Program-made: the position numbers and the translations under genes
Notes under the pieces: generated by a model
Database searches by the model: none
The model's input: the letters and a program-made list of their open reading frames with translations, nothing else
Told to the model about the DNA's origin: nothing
Shown: one piece after another, positions 5,124 through 7,370 of the stretch
Position numbering within the stretch: position 1 is the first letter of the stretch
Layout: the number at the start of each line of letters is the position of its first letter
Origin: Microcaldota archaeon
GTDB taxonomy: Archaea; Micrarchaeota; Micrarchaeia; Micrarchaeales; Micrarchaeaceae
Assembly (NCBI GenBank): GCA_021812205.1
Contig: JAKAOJ010000013.1
Span: forward strand, 1-7,370
Length of the DNA stretch: 7,370 nucleotides
Direction: 5' to 3'

Positions 5124-5747
5124 ATGGCAATCGAGAGGAAGTTCATAGATGACGCCCTGGTAAAGCTCAGCATCTCCAAGTTTCTGATGGCGAACCTTGC
5201 GAGGGCAGGCTTCTCGCGTGTCGAGATACAGAAGACTCCAGTGCTCACGCGCATAACAGTGTATGTGCTCAACCCAGGCAGGGTCATCGGCAGGGCCGGC
5301 AAGACGATAGACGAGCTAACCGACACGATACGCAAGAAGTTTGCTGTCAACAACCCGCAGATAAGCGTGGTAGAGGTCGGCAACAAGATGCTCGAGCCGC
5401 TTCTCGTTGCCAAGGACATAACAGGCAAGCTGGAGCGCTCCATAAACCCTAGGAAGATACTCCAGCAGACGCTGAGGAGCATCATGGAGAACGGGGCTCT
5501 GGGCGCAGAGATAATAATGAGCGGCAAGCTTGCAGCCAAGGGCGCAAGGGCCAAAACAATAAGGAAGAGCGTCGGTTACATCCCAAAGGCTGGCGACGTT
5601 ACATCTCTCGTGCTTCAGGGGGATGCCACAGCGTACCCGAAGTACGGAGCAATAGGGGTCCGCGTGCGCATAGTTCCGCCAGGCACAAAGTTTCCCGACC
5701 GTGAGATAAAGGCGGTCGAGGTTCCGAAGTCCATACTTAACGGATAA
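5124..5747 (+). CDS. rps3: Small-subunit ribosomal protein uS3
   Basis: A 207-residue uS3 of the 30S head, at the mRNA entry site. The N-terminal archaeal/eukaryotic stretch (ERKFIDDALVKLSISKFL) is followed by a type II KH domain whose GXXG loop is G56-R-A-G59 within VIGRAGKTIDEL, then NNPQISVVEV at about 75-84. The C-terminal uS3 domain has ERSINPRKILQQTLRSIMENGALGAEIIMSGKL at about 104-136 and ARAKTIRKSVGYIPKAGD, with GAIGVRVRIVPPGTKFPD near the end. It stops soon after the core fold, so there is no long C-terminal tail of the eukaryotic kind. It is the last ribosomal gene in the window. In most archaea uL29 follows directly, but here an 83-nt gap and a membrane-protein gene follow. Confidence 0.97.
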   Translation: MAIERKFIDDALVKLSISKFLMANLARAGFSRVEIQKTPVLTRITVYVLNPGRVIGRAGKTIDELTDTIRKKFAVNNPQISVVEVGNKMLEPLLVAKDITGKLERSINPRKILQQTLRSIMENGALGAEIIMSGKLAAKGARAKTIRKSVGYIPKAGDVTSLVLQGDATAYPKYGAIGVRVRIVPPGTKFPDREIKAVEVPKSILNG

Positions 5748-5767
5748 ATGCGAAACAAACGGCAAGG

Positions 5768-5778
5768 CTTTTATTTTG
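5768..5778 (+). promoter_or_regulatory. T-rich element after uS3: TATA box or terminator
   Basis: CTTTTATTTTG lies 20 nt after the uS3 stop and 52 nt before the next ATG. It can be read as a TATA-like box placing transcription start near 5795-5800, or as an oligo-T archaeal terminator closing the ribosomal operon, and may serve as both. No hairpin is obvious. The rest of the 83-nt gap (including GGGGCCGGCC at 5777-5787) holds no other feature I recognise. Confidence 0.4.
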
Positions 5779-5830
5779 GGGCCGGCCAATCCACATCTGA
5801 CCTTGCTCCGCAGCACTGCAGAATGGTATC

Positions 5831-7370
5831 ATGGGCTACATAATACTTACCATAATAGTTGCGTTCCTGACCATGTTCGTGCCAGGGGAGCTTCTCGCCC
5901 TAGCGCTTCTCAGGAAGACGCAGCTCTCGCTTTTCGAGATTTCGGTCATAGGCTTCATATTTGGGCTCATAGCCCCAGCCACCCTCACATGGCTTGAGTC
6001 GTACGCCATGAACGCTGTGCATGCGTTCACGTTCTCCTTGGGCCTGTTCGAGGCAAACGCGCTGGTGCTGACTGTAGTCGGTCTTATACTATGCGCGCAG
6101 CAGGGCGTCTTCTCAAGCTTCGGCATAGGCGCCAAGATTCCTCGCCGCAAGTCTGTTGTAGCAAGTGAGCATGCAGAGCTTTCCTCTATAGAGAAGGAAG
6201 CCGAGCACACCATCAACGATATACGCGCAGAGCTCTCGCAGTTTTCCGCGGCAAGCGGGATAATAGCCAAGCACACGCGCGAAGAGGAGGAGCTTAAGTC
6301 CAGGCACCAGCACGAGGTGCAGGGTGTAAGCCTTTCCGAGCAGGACAGGGCGCGCATACTGGCGTTGCACAAGGACGAGGAGGAGCGCCTGGAGCGCGAC
6401 CACAAGCAGGAGGAGCGCATACTCCTTGACCGGCTCAGGGTCGAGGCAGCCTCTTCTGGATCAGGCCTGGCTGCCAAGGAGCGCGCAGGCTTAAAGATAA
6501 ACTGGATCTGGGTGGCGCTTCTTGCCATAATGCTGCTTGCATTCGGGACGCGCATGATGAGCATAGGCATAACCCCGAAGTTTTTCGAGTTCGACCCGTA
6601 TTTCGACATGCTAAGCACCGAATCAATACTTACTTTCGGCTACCAGGTGCTGTACTCGCCAAGCGCATGGCCCACAATACCTACTGGCACAAGCGTACGC
6701 ATACAGCCGCTGGTGCCGTACCTTGAAGCATACTGGTACTCGCTTGCCAACAGCCTAGGTCCGCACTTTACCTCGTTCAGCACCAGCCTGATGAGCTACG
6801 TCAGCGGCTTTTATCCGCCGATAACCGCCGCTCTGCTGGTGTTCGTCGTGTTCATGCTTCTCTACTATGAGTATGACAAATACATAGGCTTGATAGGCGC
6901 GTCGCTTGCGGCAACAATGCCTGTCCTATTCACCACATTCGTATCCGGAGAGCAGCTGCTGGAGCCATGGGGCATATTCACGCTGTTCTTCTTCTTTGCA
7001 GCCTACATGCTGGCTATAAGGAACATGAAGAGCACCAGGCTGGCAATACTTGCCGGCATAGCGTTTGCCAGCACGTTCCTGGGCGCCCACTACTACACCG
7101 TAGATGCCGGAGTGCTTGGCATCTACATACTGATACAGGGCATAATCAGCGTCTTCAGGCGCGACCTGCACTGGGACTTCTTCCGCATGAACATAATAGT
7201 GATAGCCGTCATAAGCATCTTCCTGGTAATGTATCAGCCGTACCACGCCACGCTCAGCGGCCGCATACCAAGCATACTTGGCATACCGCTTACCGTGGGC
7301 CTGCCAATTTTCGCACTCTTGATCGTAGCCATATTCGAGTACGTGCCTAAGCTCCTCAAGAGCCGGGGCG
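5831..7370 (+). CDS. STT3/AglB-like oligosaccharyltransferase with N-terminal coiled coil, 3' partial
   Basis: The frame is open for 513 codons to the window edge. Residues 1-27, about 34-55 and 74-92 look like membrane segments; the opening with FVPGELLALAL resembles the FVPG starts of several archaeal membrane proteins. Residues 112-208 are highly charged, with runs such as TREEEELKSRHQHE and KDEEERLERDHKQEERILLDRL, and look like a coiled coil. A membrane segment (225-242) is followed by FFEFDPYFDM, whose E253-F-D255 matches the metal-binding DXD-type motif in the first external loop of STT3/AglB. Further hydrophobic segments at about 330-346, 352-370, 380-396, 404-418, 424-441 and 453-468, plus SGEQLLEPWG at 372-381, fit the family. 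These enzymes move a lipid-linked glycan to Asn on the outer membrane face. The WWDYG-type motif would lie beyond the window. ATG 5831 is the first possible start: the frame is closed by TGA at 5798-5800. No good Shine-Dalgarno site is seen. Confidence 0.78.
   Translation, partial: MGYIILTIIVAFLTMFVPGELLALALLRKTQLSLFEISVIGFIFGLIAPATLTWLESYAMNAVHAFTFSLGLFEANALVLTVVGLILCAQQGVFSSFGIGAKIPRRKSVVASEHAELSSIEKEAEHTINDIRAELSQFSAASGIIAKHTREEEELKSRHQHEVQGVSLSEQDRARILALHKDEEERLERDHKQEERILLDRLRVEAASSGSGLAAKERAGLKINWIWVALLAIMLLAFGTRMMSIGITPKFFEFDPYFDMLSTESILTFGYQVLYSPSAWPTIPTGTSVRIQPLVPYLEAYWYSLANSLGPHFTSFSTSLMSYVSGFYPPITAALLVFVVFMLLYYEYDKYIGLIGASLAATMPVLFTTFVSGEQLLEPWGIFTLFFFFAAYMLAIRNMKSTRLAILAGIAFASTFLGAHYYTVDAGVLGIYILIQGIISVFRRDLHWDFFRMNIIVIAVISIFLVMYQPYHATLSGRIPSILGIPLTVGLPIFALLIVAIFEYVPKLLKSRG

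Noticed and set aside
5836..6618. A 260-codon open frame on the minus strand opposite the STT3-like gene
   Set aside because: Its Ser/Arg-rich product is the shadow of the charged coiled-coil codons on the plus strand. The plus frame is longer, open for 513 codons, and has membrane segments and a recognisable motif.
6926..7350. Open frames on both strands (6926-7246 minus, 6967-7350 plus) within the last part of the window
   Set aside because: Their His/Tyr/Arg-rich products have no domain-like features, and they overlap the continuous STT3-like frame, which explains the region.

Overview
The window is a stretch of archaeal chromosome with nine complete genes and one gene cut by the right edge, all on the + strand. 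The archaeal assignment rests on archaeal/eukaryotic-type proteins (eL15, the KEOPS subunit Pcc1, archaeal-type uL2, uL3, uL4 and uS19), TATA boxes with A-rich BRE-like flanks, GTGA(TC)-type Shine-Dalgarno sites complementary to the archaeal 16S 3' end, and heavy use of AGG and ATA codons. Compact spacing, a shortened eL15 and a shuffled ribosomal gene order point to a small-genome lineage of the DPANN type. A Micrarchaeota-like organism is my best guess, but it is an inference from style and not a demonstrated placement.

Layout. (1) 1-855: a promoter, then eL15 and Pcc1, two nucleotides apart. (2) 856-1017: an intergenic leader with the strongest BRE/TATA signal of the window, three tandem 7-base units and a 16-codon mini-ORF. 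(3) 1018-5747: the front half of the archaeal S10 ribosomal cluster in canonical order, uL3-uL4-uL23-uL2-[small repeat protein]-uS19-uL22-uS3. Junctions are 3-15 nt except around the small protein, which has a 42-nt gap before it. (4) 5748-5830: a gap with a T-rich TATA-like element. (5) 5831-7370: a long membrane protein open to the window edge, read as an STT3/AglB-type oligosaccharyltransferase with an unusual N-terminal half made of three predicted membrane segments and a charged coiled coil before the catalytic-type domain.

How the genes fit together. Seven genes build both ribosomal subunits: uL2, uL3, uL4, uL22 and uL23 line the peptidyl-transferase and exit-tunnel side of the 50S, and uS3 and uS19 belong to the head of the 30S. 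eL15 is another 50S protein, and Pcc1 belongs to the complex that makes the t6A base of tRNA, so the block is devoted to translation. The 74-residue protein between uL2 and uS19 is a duplicated, basic, aromatic-rich module with no function I can name. Its place inside the ribosomal operon makes it the best candidate here for an undescribed translation component. The cluster then departs from the usual archaeal order: no uL29, eIF1 or Rpp29 follows uS3, and a putative protein N-glycosylation enzyme stands in their place.
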